A stretch of 64,000 nt of DNA from Bauldia sp965232525. Lineage in GTDB: Bacteria; Pseudomonadota; Alphaproteobacteria; Rhizobiales; Kaistiaceae. The DNA lies in contig NZ_OZ246980.1 in the NCBI RefSeq assembly GCF_965232525.1, forward strand, positions 4,154,001-4,218,000. The letters run 5' to 3'. Each line of letters begins with the position of its first letter. Position 1 is the first letter of the stretch. A model generated the notes under the pieces. The model saw nothing but the letters and a program-made list of their open reading frames with translations, was not told the origin of the DNA and ran no database searches. Shown in pieces: positions 15,890 to 24,072 of this stretch. Position numbers and translations under genes: made by a program.

Positions 15890-18055
15890 CTAGAACAGGA
15901 AGTTGGCGGCGTTCTGCAGGTCCGCCCGTGACACATTCTCCACGCGGATCAGACGCTGTGGGCGCATCGGGCCGTTACCGTCGGCGTCAATCAAAACGAA
16001 GGTGTGATCGCCGAGGCTGGTGAAGCGCACATAGCCATCCTCGATTGGCGTCTTGGTGTTGATGCCGAGGGCCCCAAGCAGCGTGGCGAGATCGATAACG
16101 TCTTCACCGATGGCAAAATCAGCGATCGTGTCACCGGCTTCACCCAGATCGGTGTAGATGAAGGCATCCATTCCGGGACCGCCGGAGACACGGTCCCCGC
16201 CGCGGCGACCGATCACGAAGTCGGGGCCGGCCGTGCCAGTTATGACGTCGGGGCCGGCGCTACCTTCCAGCAAAGTGACCTGGGTCTGGGAGGCCGGTGT
16301 TCCATCCTGGTTGAAGGTGAACATCTGCACATCGTCATAGATCCGTCGCTCGGTCGTGCCCGCGTAGGAGCCCGCGTCCATGAGCGGGAAGCTGTAGACC
16401 ATCTGGCTGGTCATCACCGGCGCGCCACCAACACGGTAGAGGTTGATCTCAAGATGGCCGTAGTGCTTGCCACCCCCAAGCAGCTCGACATGGGCGCTGC
16501 CATCGGCATCGGTCACGATGGCCCAGTTTTCCAGCGCATCCAGATCGGCGACCCACTGGGAGTATGGGTTTTGCAGGCTTAGGTCGGAGTTGCTCAACGC
16601 ACCGCGCATGCCGTCACCGGCGACACCAACGTCAAAGTAGTTCACGCCCAGGTCGCTGGCATCGGGATTGACAAGCGAACGCTCCGCGATCTCGCTGTGA
16701 CCGGAAAGGACGCCTGCGACACCGAATTCGTCAAAGAGCGGCGTGAACTGACGCAGCGGTGTTCCGGCTTGTCCGGTTGGCTTGGCTTCGACCCCTTCGA
16801 GTCCCGCGTTCGGGATGCCGTGGGTGCCCGAGGAATAGGCGGCGTGGTGGTACTGAACGAAGATGATCTGCCCTTTGGCACGGGCGTCCTTGAGCTGCTC
16901 TTCCAACCAGGCGGCCTGTACCGAACCTGGATTGAAGTCTGACAGGTCGGTGCCGTCGGTGTAGCTTGGATCGCTGTTGTTGGCTCTGAATACCGCGCTG
17001 TCGATATTGGTGTTGGTGTCGGTATCCGGCGTTCCGGCGACACCACGGTCGTCGGCGGCAACCTCCGGCTCCCCGTTCGAGCTGTCCAGAGTGATGATGG
17101 TCAGCGGGCCGTAATCGACACGGTAGTAGTTGTCCTGATGACCTGCCGTGCCGTTGGCCGGCATGTCGAAATAGACCTTGTACTTGCTCCGGGCAAAGGC
17201 CACGGCGTTGTAGTCCGGTTCGATCGTGTACTCGCCGTTGACCGCACCGTAATTTTCCCAGTTACCAAGGGCGGGAACGATCGGGCTCTGCGTCAGAAGA
17301 TCGTCGAAGGCGCCCGCATTGTGGCGGAAAAATTCGTCCCAACCGAGCTGGTATCCTCCGCCCTGAACCAGATCACCCGGCATGATCACCAGATTGGGAT
17401 GTCTTTCGCCGATGATCCGCAGGTTCTGGGCGTAACCTTCCGTTTGGTCCAGCAGATACAGATCGCGTCCCGCGCTGTCCTTTGCCAGTGTGGACGGACG
17501 GCCAAGGCTACCCTCTGCCTGCGCACCTTCTGACCAGTCGCGAATCTGGACCGTGCCGCGTGGCTCGGTCTCGGCGTCCGCAAGGGCGACAAAACGGATG
17601 TGCTGCCAATCGTCTTGATTGGGCGCCGTCGAGAACGTGGACTCGAAAACCGCTTCGCCCTGGGTCACGCGATAGGTGTAAGTCGTGCCGCTGTTCAGGC
17701 CGGAGATTTCAACGCTGTGCTTGTAGTTGTCGTTACCCAGGACGGGAAATCCGTCAGCGGCGGCCTCGTCAAGCTCTGTCTGTCGATACGCAAGCAGTGA
17801 CTGATACTCCGGCGTTGAAGACAGGCGTATCGGCTCCGCGAGATCGCCACCAAGAATTTCAACGTCGCCGGCAGTGTCGCTTTCAGTAAACCATGTCAGC
17901 AAAATACCATTGCTCGACGGTTGCTGTTGGTATGGAAGCACACGAAATACTTCAAGTACATTCGCTGATTCCGCTGCGCGCGCATCCGGCGCCATGTAAA
18001 GTGCGGTGCTTGCCAAGAACGCTGCCGAAAGAGCTGACTTAGCCACTGTCTTCAT
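15890..18055 (-). CDS. Secreted metallophosphoesterase with RTX-like C-terminus
   Basis: A 721-residue extracellular phosphatase. The chosen start (18055) gives a signal-like N-terminus (MKTVAKSALSAAFLASTALYMAPDARA). Residues about 35-145 resemble the fibronectin-like N-domain of purple acid phosphatases. The calcineurin-type domain shows FVALADAETEPRG (about 155), IMPGDLVQGGG (about 224), PALGNWENYG (about 261), QYHHAAYSSGTHG and GVLSGHSEIAERS. The usual GNHE/D block reads GNWE, so the conserved His is Trp here. The C-terminal 120 residues carry RTX-like calcium-binding repeats (GPDVITGTAGPDFVIGRRGGD...GGPGMDAF) and end in NAANFLF, typical of type I secretion substrates. A candidate Pho box lies upstream, fitting phosphate scavenging. 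Confidence 0.85.
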   Translation of the reverse strand: MKTVAKSALSAAFLASTALYMAPDARAAESANVLEVFRVLPYQQQPSSNGILLTWFTESDTAGDVEILGGDLAEPIRLSSTPEYQSLLAYRQTELDEAAADGFPVLGNDNYKHSVEISGLNSGTTYTYRVTQGEAVFESTFSTAPNQDDWQHIRFVALADAETEPRGTVQIRDWSEGAQAEGSLGRPSTLAKDSAGRDLYLLDQTEGYAQNLRIIGERHPNLVIMPGDLVQGGGYQLGWDEFFRHNAGAFDDLLTQSPIVPALGNWENYGAVNGEYTIEPDYNAVAFARSKYKVYFDMPANGTAGHQDNYYRVDYGPLTIITLDSSNGEPEVAADDRGVAGTPDTDTNTNIDSAVFRANNSDPSYTDGTDLSDFNPGSVQAAWLEEQLKDARAKGQIIFVQYHHAAYSSGTHGIPNAGLEGVEAKPTGQAGTPLRQFTPLFDEFGVAGVLSGHSEIAERSLVNPDASDLGVNYFDVGVAGDGMRGALSNSDLSLQNPYSQWVADLDALENWAIVTDADGSAHVELLGGGKHYGHLEINLYRVGGAPVMTSQMVYSFPLMDAGSYAGTTERRIYDDVQMFTFNQDGTPASQTQVTLLEGSAGPDVITGTAGPDFVIGRRGGDRVSGGPGMDAFIYTDLGEAGDTIADFAIGEDVIDLATLLGALGINTKTPIEDGYVRFTSLGDHTFVLIDADGNGPMRPQRLIRVENVSRADLQNAANFLF

Positions 18056-18177
18056 GTGTCGTTGACTCACTTCTTGCTGCAATGATTGAGGGTACATCCA
18101 AGCTTTTATTGGATTCCTATGATGCAAACTCGGATTGCCCACTGGGTGGTTTATATATGACGGCCTGCAACACAAAT

Positions 18178-18195
18178 GTGACGCTGTCGTAACAG
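18178..18195 (-). promoter_or_regulatory. Candidate Pho box upstream of the phosphatase
   Basis: On the minus strand CTGTTAC-GACA-GCGTCAC resembles the PhoB direct repeat (CTGTCAY-N4-CTGTCAY), with further weaker units at the same 11-base spacing (GTGTTGC). It lies about 125 bases before the start codon. Matches are partial, so this is tentative. Confidence 0.4.
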
Positions 18196-18337
18196 TAAAA
18201 TAGCCATGCACGCCTTATGTCCGGCGAGCGGGCTGACCGCCTCGGGCTTAAATCAGGTGCAGTGCCGGATCTGTTCCAAATCGGCCGCCCTTGGCAGGCT
18301 TGGCGACCGGTCTGGAAAACAACGAACGGCGATTTTA

Positions 18338-18482
18338 GTCCCCACACCCGGACACCAGCGGCGAATGGGTCGACCTCGGGTGTCGTTCCAAGCGGGAGAT
18401 TGGTGATCCGTCGCTAGGAGACCGCAGGCTTCGCACGTGGAGCCTCAAACACGCACAGCCGAATGGCCGCTAAGAGCCCTTT
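18338..18482. repeat. Interspersed repeat (GTCCGCACACCGGACA type)
   Basis: Contains CACCCGGACACCAGCGGCGA, then GGTCGACCTCGG, GGAGATTGGTGATCC, and a tail (CACGCACAGCCGAATGGCCGC) similar to the sequence just downstream of the 2601-3692 gene at about 3705-3735. No gene lies between 18211 and 18499. Confidence 0.6.
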
Positions 18483-18498
18483 AAGGCACTCGAAATTG

Positions 18499-19164
18499 TC
18501 ACTCCACGGGGTGGAGTTGCCCTCGGATATCGCCAAAGAAAGTCTGCCCCGTTGTGTGCAGGTTGAAATACAACTCCCGCTCAAAAGCGATTTGCGCCAT
18601 CCCTGCTATTGTAACGACCCGGTCTAGTGGGTTTGCGAGGACAATGGGGCAGCCTGCTGTGAAGGCTCCTACAATCCCATGGCCCTGTTCACTGGCAGCC
18701 ACGATGTCCTCATTGGTGATTTCAAGGGAAAGCACGCCATCGGTGAAGACTTCTGCAAGGTCATGCTTCAAGCCAAAATCGACAATGATCGGCCCCAATT
18801 GCCCTGGCCGTCCACAGTGAATGTGGAACATCGTGATGTCATCCAATTCGACGCCTTCCACTGCTACGTGCGCATAGGCTTTGCTGAAGTCTCGGGTAAA
18901 CGAGAGCGTTCCATGTCCGCGGGATGGCCGGTCGTTGCGATCCACACTGTCGGATGTTGACCGGAAGACCTCCGGGGTAAGGGCCGGCGTATCTGTTTCC
19001 TCACCACCCTGTTGTTGCGGGCTCAACCATGCCTGAAAGACAAACCCAATCTCGTCGCCGCCCGTCGGGTTCAACTGGATGTCGCTTTTGGGAGGAACCT
19101 CCTGCGCTGACGCGGCCGTTGAAAGCACGACGAAAACTGAAAGTGCGCTGAGCATTGTTCGCAT
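18499..19164 (-). CDS. Exported CHRD-domain protein
   Basis: A 221-residue secreted protein with a signal peptide (MRTMLSALSVFVVLSTAASA) and a CHRD (chordin-like) beta-sandwich domain; FHIHCGRPGQLGPIIVDFG and the closing YFNLHTTGQTFFGDIRGQL are the family hallmarks. The role of bacterial CHRD proteins is not settled. The ATG at 19164 has GAGAGG seven bases upstream. The promoter just upstream has the stretched spacer and internal palindrome typical of MerR-activated genes, and a MerR regulator is encoded divergently. Confidence 0.87.
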   Translation of the reverse strand: MRTMLSALSVFVVLSTAASAQEVPPKSDIQLNPTGGDEIGFVFQAWLSPQQQGGEETDTPALTPEVFRSTSDSVDRNDRPSRGHGTLSFTRDFSKAYAHVAVEGVELDDITMFHIHCGRPGQLGPIIVDFGLKHDLAEVFTDGVLSLEITNEDIVAASEQGHGIVGAFTAGCPIVLANPLDRVVTIAGMAQIAFERELYFNLHTTGQTFFGDIRGQLHPVE

Positions 19165-19195
19165 GATTTGCCTCTCCACGACATTGACACGACCG

Positions 19196-19227
19196 AACCT
19201 AAGCTGTGGGGTAAGCCCCACAGTCAA
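19196..19227 (-). promoter_or_regulatory. MerR-type promoter and operator for the CHRD gene
   Basis: Minus strand: TTGACT (-35, 19222-19227), a 20-base spacer, then TAGGTT (-10, 19196-19201). A perfect 8-4-8 palindrome (CTGTGGGG...CCCCACAG, 19204-19223) fills the spacer. Overlong spacers with an internal dyad are the hallmark of MerR-controlled promoters. The predicted start lies about 25 bases before the CHRD ATG. Confidence 0.65.
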
Positions 19228-19247
19228 GGGCTTATTCGGAGATGCCG

Positions 19248-19643
19248 ATGCTCATTGGTGAGGTGGCCCGCCGGTCCGGCCTATCGAAAGACGGCATAAG
19301 ATACTACGAGAGCCTCGGGCTTTTACATTCACACCCAATTCAAGCTGGCTCGAAGACGTATCGAGACTATGATGAGACCACGCTTGAGCGGCTCTCTCTG
19401 ATTGCTCTGGCAAAGCGTTTTCATGTGCGATTGGCTGAGTTGCCTGAGGTTCTAGATGGATTGATGTCGGACACTTTCAGCCGTGAGGAGCGCTCGCGTC
19501 GGTTGTGGGAAAAGGTTGCGGAGGTGGATGCGAAGATCGAAGAGCTGGTTTTGGCGCGTAACCTTTTAGCTGCAATTGCCGATAACCCTGACAAACCATT
19601 TGTCGATGAACACCTGAAGCGTCTGGGGTTGTGGATCGAGTAG
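19248..19643 (+). CDS. MerR-family transcriptional regulator
   Basis: A 131-residue regulator: helix-turn-helix and wing MLIGEVARRSGLSKDGIRYYESLGLLHSHPIQAGSKTYRDYDE, then the dimerising coiled-coil helix (SREERSRRLWEKVAEVDAKIEELVLARNLL). No Cys is present in the C-terminal part, so it is unlikely to be a metal sensor of the usual type. The second Met (19248) is chosen because GGAG sits six bases before it; the Met at 19242 abuts that site. It probably activates the divergent CHRD gene through the palindrome between them. Confidence 0.9.
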   Translation: MLIGEVARRSGLSKDGIRYYESLGLLHSHPIQAGSKTYRDYDETTLERLSLIALAKRFHVRLAELPEVLDGLMSDTFSREERSRRLWEKVAEVDAKIEELVLARNLLAAIADNPDKPFVDEHLKRLGLWIE

Positions 19644-19772
19644 GGTCACTAAAGCTGATGCAGCAATGGTAACTTTGTCCGTAGTTCCGACGCTAACGGT
19701 GCAAGGAGCAACCTCGAACATCGTGGCGAAAGCGAAGAGTCGGTCCAACGGAAGCCGATTTGAGGGTCTGGC

Positions 19773-19884
19773 CTACCCGCCGCCGCAGGTCATCTTGTAC
19801 TTGAACTGGACCTGACCTTTACGGAATGCGCCGTTCTTGTCATTCCATTGGCAACGTGAGGGCGAGCGTCCGGTTCATCGTCAT
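19773..19884 (-). pseudogene. Internally deleted small gene behind the CobW-family gene
   Basis: Right after the CobW-type stop, TGAGGAGAC and an ATG (19884) open a frame reading MTMNRTLALTLPME and stop. In another frame the same stretch continues NDKNGAFRKGQVQFKYKMTC followed by glycines to a stop at 19773. This looks like the signal-peptide start and the C-terminal end of one exported protein joined after loss of the middle. The intact family was not recognised. The rest of the gap to 19643 shows no gene. Confidence 0.55.
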
Positions 19885-19890
19885 GTCTCC

Positions 19891-21102
19891 TCAGGCAGCC
19901 GCTTGGCGACGCCAGGCCGGAAAAGGATCGGGAAGGTTGGGCAGCGCATCGGGTGATGGCGCGAGGTCTTCAGGGCAGAGCGCTGCGTCGAGCCGCGCCT
20001 TAAGCTGCGGCCAGTCGATGCCGGAACCGATGAACACGATCTCCTGGCGCCGATCGCCCCAGGGCTCCCGCCATCGCGCTTTCATGTAGGCGCGCGCGGC
20101 GTCGTGGTCCGGCCAGCGCTCCTTCGGCACGGCCGCCCACCATGTGCCCAGCGGCGCCACGCTCGACAGCGCCCCGGCGAGCGAGAACTCGGCGACGATT
20201 TCGGGGCGCGTGGCGATCCAGAAATGTCCCTTGGCGCGGATGACGCCCGGCATCGGCCCGTTCAGAATGTCGTGGATCGCCTGCGGCTGAAACGGTTGTC
20301 GGGCGCGATAGACATAGGACGTGACGCCATACTCCTCGGTTTCGGGCACATGATCGGCAAAGCCGTAAAGCTCCTTGGCCCACATCGGATGCTCATGCGC
20401 CTTCTCGAAGTCGAACATCCCGGTGTTCAGGATCGTTTCGGCGTCCACGTCCGAGAAGTTTGTTTCGATGATGCGCGCATCGGCATTGAGGCTGCGGATG
20501 ATCTTGCGTGCCGCGTCCACCTGATGCGGCGCGGCGTCAGCGACCTTGTTGAGGATGACGATATCGGCGAACTCGATCTGGTCGGTGAGCAGGTGAACAA
20601 GCGTGCGCTCGTCTTCCTCGCCCAGCACCTCGCCCCGGTCGCGCAGGAAGTCGTGGCTCGAATAGTCGTGCAGCAGGTTCACCGCGTCGACCACCGTAAC
20701 CATGGTGTCGAGCCGCGCGACATCCGACAGGCTCTGTCCCTCAGTGTCCCGAAAGTCGAAGGTCGCAGCGACCGGCAGCGGCTCGGAGATGCCGGTCGAC
20801 TCGATCAGCAGATAGTCAAAGCGCCCCTCGCTGGCGAGGCGACGGACTTCGGCCAGAAGATCATCGCGCAGCGTGCAGCAGATGCAGCCGTTCGACATCT
20901 CGACCAGCGTCTCGTCGGTGCGGCTGAGTTCGGTGTCGGCGCGCACGAGATCGGCATCGATATTCACCTCGGACATATCGTTGACGATGACGGCGACGCG
21001 TCGCCCCTCACGATTGTTGAGGACGCGGTTCAGGAGCGTGGTTTTGCCGGCGCCAAGGAAGCCGGACAGGACGGTGACGGGCAGGCGGCTGTCTGGTGAC
21101 AT
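19891..21102 (-). CDS. CobW/COG0523 family GTP-dependent metallochaperone
   Basis: A 403-residue GTPase of the CobW/ZigA/YjiA group, which deliver metal (often zinc) to target proteins. Walker A is GFLGAGKTT near the N-terminus, the metal-binding CxCC motif appears as NGCICCTLRDDL, and the guanine motif is NKVA. The C-terminal CobW_C domain ends in WGDRRQEIVFIGSGID. The ATG at 21102 starts the recognisable domain; an open extension to 21171 overlaps a candidate Zur site. Such genes are often induced under zinc starvation. A truncated gene lies directly downstream in the same transcript. Confidence 0.9.
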   Translation of the reverse strand: MSPDSRLPVTVLSGFLGAGKTTLLNRVLNNREGRRVAVIVNDMSEVNIDADLVRADTELSRTDETLVEMSNGCICCTLRDDLLAEVRRLASEGRFDYLLIESTGISEPLPVAATFDFRDTEGQSLSDVARLDTMVTVVDAVNLLHDYSSHDFLRDRGEVLGEEDERTLVHLLTDQIEFADIVILNKVADAAPHQVDAARKIIRSLNADARIIETNFSDVDAETILNTGMFDFEKAHEHPMWAKELYGFADHVPETEEYGVTSYVYRARQPFQPQAIHDILNGPMPGVIRAKGHFWIATRPEIVAEFSLAGALSSVAPLGTWWAAVPKERWPDHDAARAYMKARWREPWGDRRQEIVFIGSGIDWPQLKARLDAALCPEDLAPSPDALPNLPDPFPAWRRQAAA

Positions 21103-21169
21103 GGTGTCTTTTCTGGTGAGTCGGACGGCCGGTCGCGTCAACGACGGCCAATCTCGATCTGGAAATGTC

Positions 21170-21186
21170 ATGTTATATCGTAACGC
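21170..21186. promoter_or_regulatory. Candidate Zur operator upstream of the CobW-family gene
   Basis: The stretch ATGTTATATCGTAACGC contains the inverted pair GTTA...TAAC and resembles alphaproteobacterial Zur sites (GTTATA-type dyads). It is about 70 bases before the start codon. Assignment depends on resemblance and gene context only. Confidence 0.4.
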
Positions 21187-21562
21187 GGCCTAGCATGGAA
21201 ATCGCAGTCCGGCTAGAGGAGGCCGTCAAAACTCACACAAAGAGAGGCTTGGCAGCTTCGAGCCCATTCGAGACATTCGGCACAGATCTCCGACCTATCA
21301 ACATCGGCCCGAAACCGACCTTCGCTCATCAGGCGGTAATCCCTGTTCTGCGACAAAAACGCATAGAGTTCCGGACGCATCGTCCAGTGTAGTTCTGCTT
21401 GAGATGCACCCAATTGCCCAGGGTTTGCGCTGCACACCGCTCCGCTTGCGACTTTTTTGTGCGCTGCACAACTGTCCCGAACACCATGCTTCCCTTATGG
21501 TATTCCCGCCGGGATAAGGGTGATCGATAGATCTGTCCGCATGCGGAGGTTCAACCGGTTGC
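21187..21562. other. Gap before the ANTAR gene, no convincing gene
   Basis: A minus-strand frame of 55 codons beginning at 21380 (MRPELYAFLSQNRDYRLM...) is open but lacks a clear ribosome site or known family. Promoters for the CobW-family and ANTAR genes should lie here. Confidence 0.4.
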
Positions 21563-22150
21563 ATGGGCCAGAGCGTCTCGAAGGTTGTCGTCATCGACCA
21601 GAATGCAGACCGTGCGCAAGTGCTTGTGGACGGTTTGCACGAAGCTGGAATTGCCGATGTCGTCCTGATCAAGGACGGTCTAGACATCTTAAATCGTATC
21701 ACAACGTTTACCCCGGACATCATTCTTATCGACCTCGAAAACCCTCGCCGCGATACGGTGGAGCAGATGTTGAGGGTCTCGGAGCAGGTCGAGAGGCCGG
21801 TGGTAATGTTCGCGGACGAAAGCGAACCTGAACTCACCCGCCGCGTCATTCAATCCGGGGTGTCCGCCTATATCGTGGACGGCCTCCACGAGAACCGGCT
21901 CAGGTCGATTATCGAAATTGCCGTCGCCCGGTTCGAGCGTTTTGCGGATATGGGAAAGAAGGTCGCCAAGCTGCAGCAGCAGCTCGATGACCGCAAGGTT
22001 GTCGAAAAGGCCAAGGGCATTCTCATGAGAACCCGTTCCATGAGCGAGGACGAGGCACACGCCCTTCTGCGTCGCTCGGCAATGAATGAAAAGAAGAAGA
22101 TTTCCGAAATAGCAGACATTGTCATTGCGGCCAGCAAAATCGGTCTGTGA
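21563..22150 (+). CDS. NasT-like ANTAR antitermination regulator
   Basis: A 195-residue RNA-binding response-regulator-like protein. The receiver-like domain (about 8-120) retains the Asp in IILIDLENPRRD and the block ARPV-like RPVVMFADES, then VSAYIVDGLHENRLRSIIEIAVARF as in NasT. The C-terminal ANTAR domain (about 133-190) reads LDDRKVVEKAKGILMRTRSMSEDEAHALLRRSAMNEKKKISEIADIV. In known systems NasT binds paired leader hairpins and prevents termination, while NasS holds it inactive. Here a strong terminator sits in the leader of the next operon, which is the obvious target. No NasS gene is adjacent. Confidence 0.92.
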   Translation: MGQSVSKVVVIDQNADRAQVLVDGLHEAGIADVVLIKDGLDILNRITTFTPDIILIDLENPRRDTVEQMLRVSEQVERPVVMFADESEPELTRRVIQSGVSAYIVDGLHENRLRSIIEIAVARFERFADMGKKVAKLQQQLDDRKVVEKAKGILMRTRSMSEDEAHALLRRSAMNEKKKISEIADIVIAASKIGL

Positions 22151-22294
22151 CGCCGCGCCTTGCGGTCAATTCGTAGTCATTGCAAAAAAAATGGGCGGGC
22201 TCTGCCGGGTTGGCAGGCCTTCTGGAGATCATGCTCAAATGCTGACCTGCTTGTAAGTCTATGATATATATGTAGAAAGCGACTTTCCAACTTC

Positions 22295-22310
22295 TGGCAC
22301 GCTTGTTGCT
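22295..22310 (+). promoter_or_regulatory. Sigma-54 (RpoN) promoter of the cyanate operon
   Basis: TGGCACG-N4-TTGCT matches the sigma-54 consensus fully, with GG and GC in the -24/-12 arrangement. The start of transcription would be near 22321. A weak dyad TGCC-N5-GGCA at 22203-22215 might be part of an enhancer (NtrC-like) site. Confidence 0.85.
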
Positions 22311-22320
22311 ATTGGGGAAC

Positions 22321-22450
22321 TTGGGTTCCGACCGCGCTCAACGAAGGGTGCTGATTCATTCGGAACTCCATAGTCGGCCCAGCGTTGCGCCGACGGAGCA
22401 CAGCCGCTTCGCATGATCGATTCCCGCAATCGGTCCGAAGCGGTTTTTTT
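22321..22450 (+). promoter_or_regulatory. Leader with ANTAR-type attenuator and intrinsic terminator
   Basis: The leader holds a hairpin GTCGGC/GCCGAC (22373-22394) followed at once by an intrinsic terminator: CCGCTTCG (22404-22411) pairs with CGAAGCGG (22436-22443), an inner stem CGATT/AATCG adds stability, and seven T follow (22444-22450). The terminator lies 54 bases before the first gene, so read-through must be regulated. Precise ANTAR hexaloop hairpins could not be assigned by eye. Confidence 0.8.
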
Positions 22451-22503
22451 GTATCAGCGCTACGCCGCCAACCGGCTGACGTGATGATGAACGGAGAAAC
22501 CTG

Positions 22504-23964
22504 ATGAGCATGGACAAAGACCCGTTTGATCCAAATGTGGATCTCTGGAACGAATGTTCCGAGCGCGGCTCCGACGAGAACGATCCGCCCCGCAGCATTG
22601 CCGATGTGCTGAACGCACCGGAGAAAATCGAGCGCGAGAACAACGCGTTCCTTGCCGATCGTGCGAAGGATTTCAACTCCGAAGACCCCGGCGCATCGAT
22701 GTATCGCGCGCTTGAGAGCTCGCTGCTGCATTCGGTCTTCAAGACTGACACCAATCGGCGCAAATTCCTGAAGGGGGTCGGTGCGGCGGCGGCCGCTTCT
22801 GTGATCGGCTCGATGGTGCCATTCGAGGCGCTCGCCTCGATGGCGTCGGATGCGATGAAGAACCTCGAGAAAACGGACCTGAAAATCGGCTTCGTACCGA
22901 TTACCTGCGCAACACCGATCATCGCCGGCCACGCTCTCGACTTCTACGACAAGTACGGGCTGAACGTGGACATCATCAAGACCGCCGGTTGGGCGGTCGC
23001 GCGCGACAAGTGCATGAACGGCGAGTATGACGCCTCGCACCTGCTGGCACCGATGCCCGCGGCTATGTCGATGGGGTTGGGTTCGGCATCGCAAGATTGG
23101 CGAATGGTGACCAACGTGAACACCAACGGCCAGGCGATTGTGCTCGCCAACAAGCACAAGGGAAAGCAGGACCCGAAAGACTGGAAGGGGTTCAAGTTCG
23201 GCGTGCCCTTCGAATACTCCATGCATAATCTACTGCTGCGGCTCTACGTCGCCGAGCATGGCATCGACCCCGACAAGGATATCCAGATCCGTGTCATCCC
23301 ACCGCCCGAGATGGTTGCTAATCTGCGCGCGGAGAATGTCGACGGCTATCTTGCGCCGGACCCATTCAACCAGCGTGCCGTATATGACGGCGTCGGCTTC
23401 ATCCACAAGCTGACGAAGGAAATCTGGGACCAGCACCCGTGCTGCTGCTTTGGGATCTCGCAGAAATTCATCGACGAGAACCCCAACACCTTCATCGTGC
23501 TTCTGACGGCCATTCTCGACGCCACTTACACCGCCGAAAAGGCCGACCAGAGAGTGCGGTTCGCAGAATCCATGGCGCCTAGAAATTACCTGAACCAGCC
23601 TGAGGCTGTGCTGAAGCAGATTCTCACGGGCGTCTATCCGGACGGCCTTGGAAACATCAAGAAGGTGCCAGATCGCATCTCCTTCATGCCCTACCCGACC
23701 CAGTCGATGGGCACGTGGATCCTCTCGCAGCTCCGGCGCTGGGACTACATCAAGTCCGATGTCGACTACAAGTCAATCTCCGACCAGATCTTCATGTCGG
23801 CCGAGACCGAGAAGAACATGAAGGACATGGCTGCGGCTAATGCTGACCTGGAGTGGAAGGATATTCCAGATGTGAAGTATCCGGTCTACGACATCTATGG
23901 GAAAGACTACAACCCGGACAGTATCCAGGACTACATCACCAGCTTCGACATTACGAGGGCGTAA
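22504..23964 (+). CDS. NrtA/CynA-like substrate-binding protein with Tat signal
   Basis: A 486-residue binding protein of the nitrate/bicarbonate/cyanate ABC family: LKIGFVPITCATPIIAGHALDFYDKYGLNVDI, GWAVARDKCMNGEYDASHLLAPMPAAMSMG, GYLAPDPFNQRAVYDGVGFIH and HPCCCFGISQKFI are family blocks. A twin-arginine signal (TNRRKFLKGVGAAAAAS) begins only at residue 82, leaving an acidic 84-residue extension before the RR pair, which is unusual. Because cyanase is encoded in the same operon, cyanate is the likely substrate, though nitrate or bicarbonate cannot be excluded. Expression should need sigma-54 and ANTAR-mediated antitermination. Confidence 0.9.
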   Translation: MSMDKDPFDPNVDLWNECSERGSDENDPPRSIADVLNAPEKIERENNAFLADRAKDFNSEDPGASMYRALESSLLHSVFKTDTNRRKFLKGVGAAAAASVIGSMVPFEALASMASDAMKNLEKTDLKIGFVPITCATPIIAGHALDFYDKYGLNVDIIKTAGWAVARDKCMNGEYDASHLLAPMPAAMSMGLGSASQDWRMVTNVNTNGQAIVLANKHKGKQDPKDWKGFKFGVPFEYSMHNLLLRLYVAEHGIDPDKDIQIRVIPPPEMVANLRAENVDGYLAPDPFNQRAVYDGVGFIHKLTKEIWDQHPCCCFGISQKFIDENPNTFIVLLTAILDATYTAEKADQRVRFAESMAPRNYLNQPEAVLKQILTGVYPDGLGNIKKVPDRISFMPYPTQSMGTWILSQLRRWDYIKSDVDYKSISDQIFMSAETEKNMKDMAAANADLEWKDIPDVKYPVYDIYGKDYNPDSIQDYITSFDITRA

Positions 23965-24008
23965 GCAGTGGACGCTGTAACAGCAGCGCCAACACGTCGA
24001 AGTCGCAT

Positions 24009-24028
24009 CCGGCCGGTTCGCCGGCCGG
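24009..24028 (+). promoter_or_regulatory. TTCG-tetraloop hairpin between binding protein and permease
   Basis: Two CCGGCCGG arms (24009-24016, 24021-24028) flank a TTCG tetraloop: an exceptionally stable hairpin without a T run. It probably protects the upstream binding-protein message. Confidence 0.7.
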
Positions 24029-24072
24029 GTGTCGCAGACCGCATGTGAGCAGGATCAGGCGAAACACTCCCC

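Noticed and set aside
21213..21380. Minus-strand frame of 55 codons with two Cys (ICAECLEW)
   Set aside because: No family or ribosome site; kept only as a note in the gap entry.
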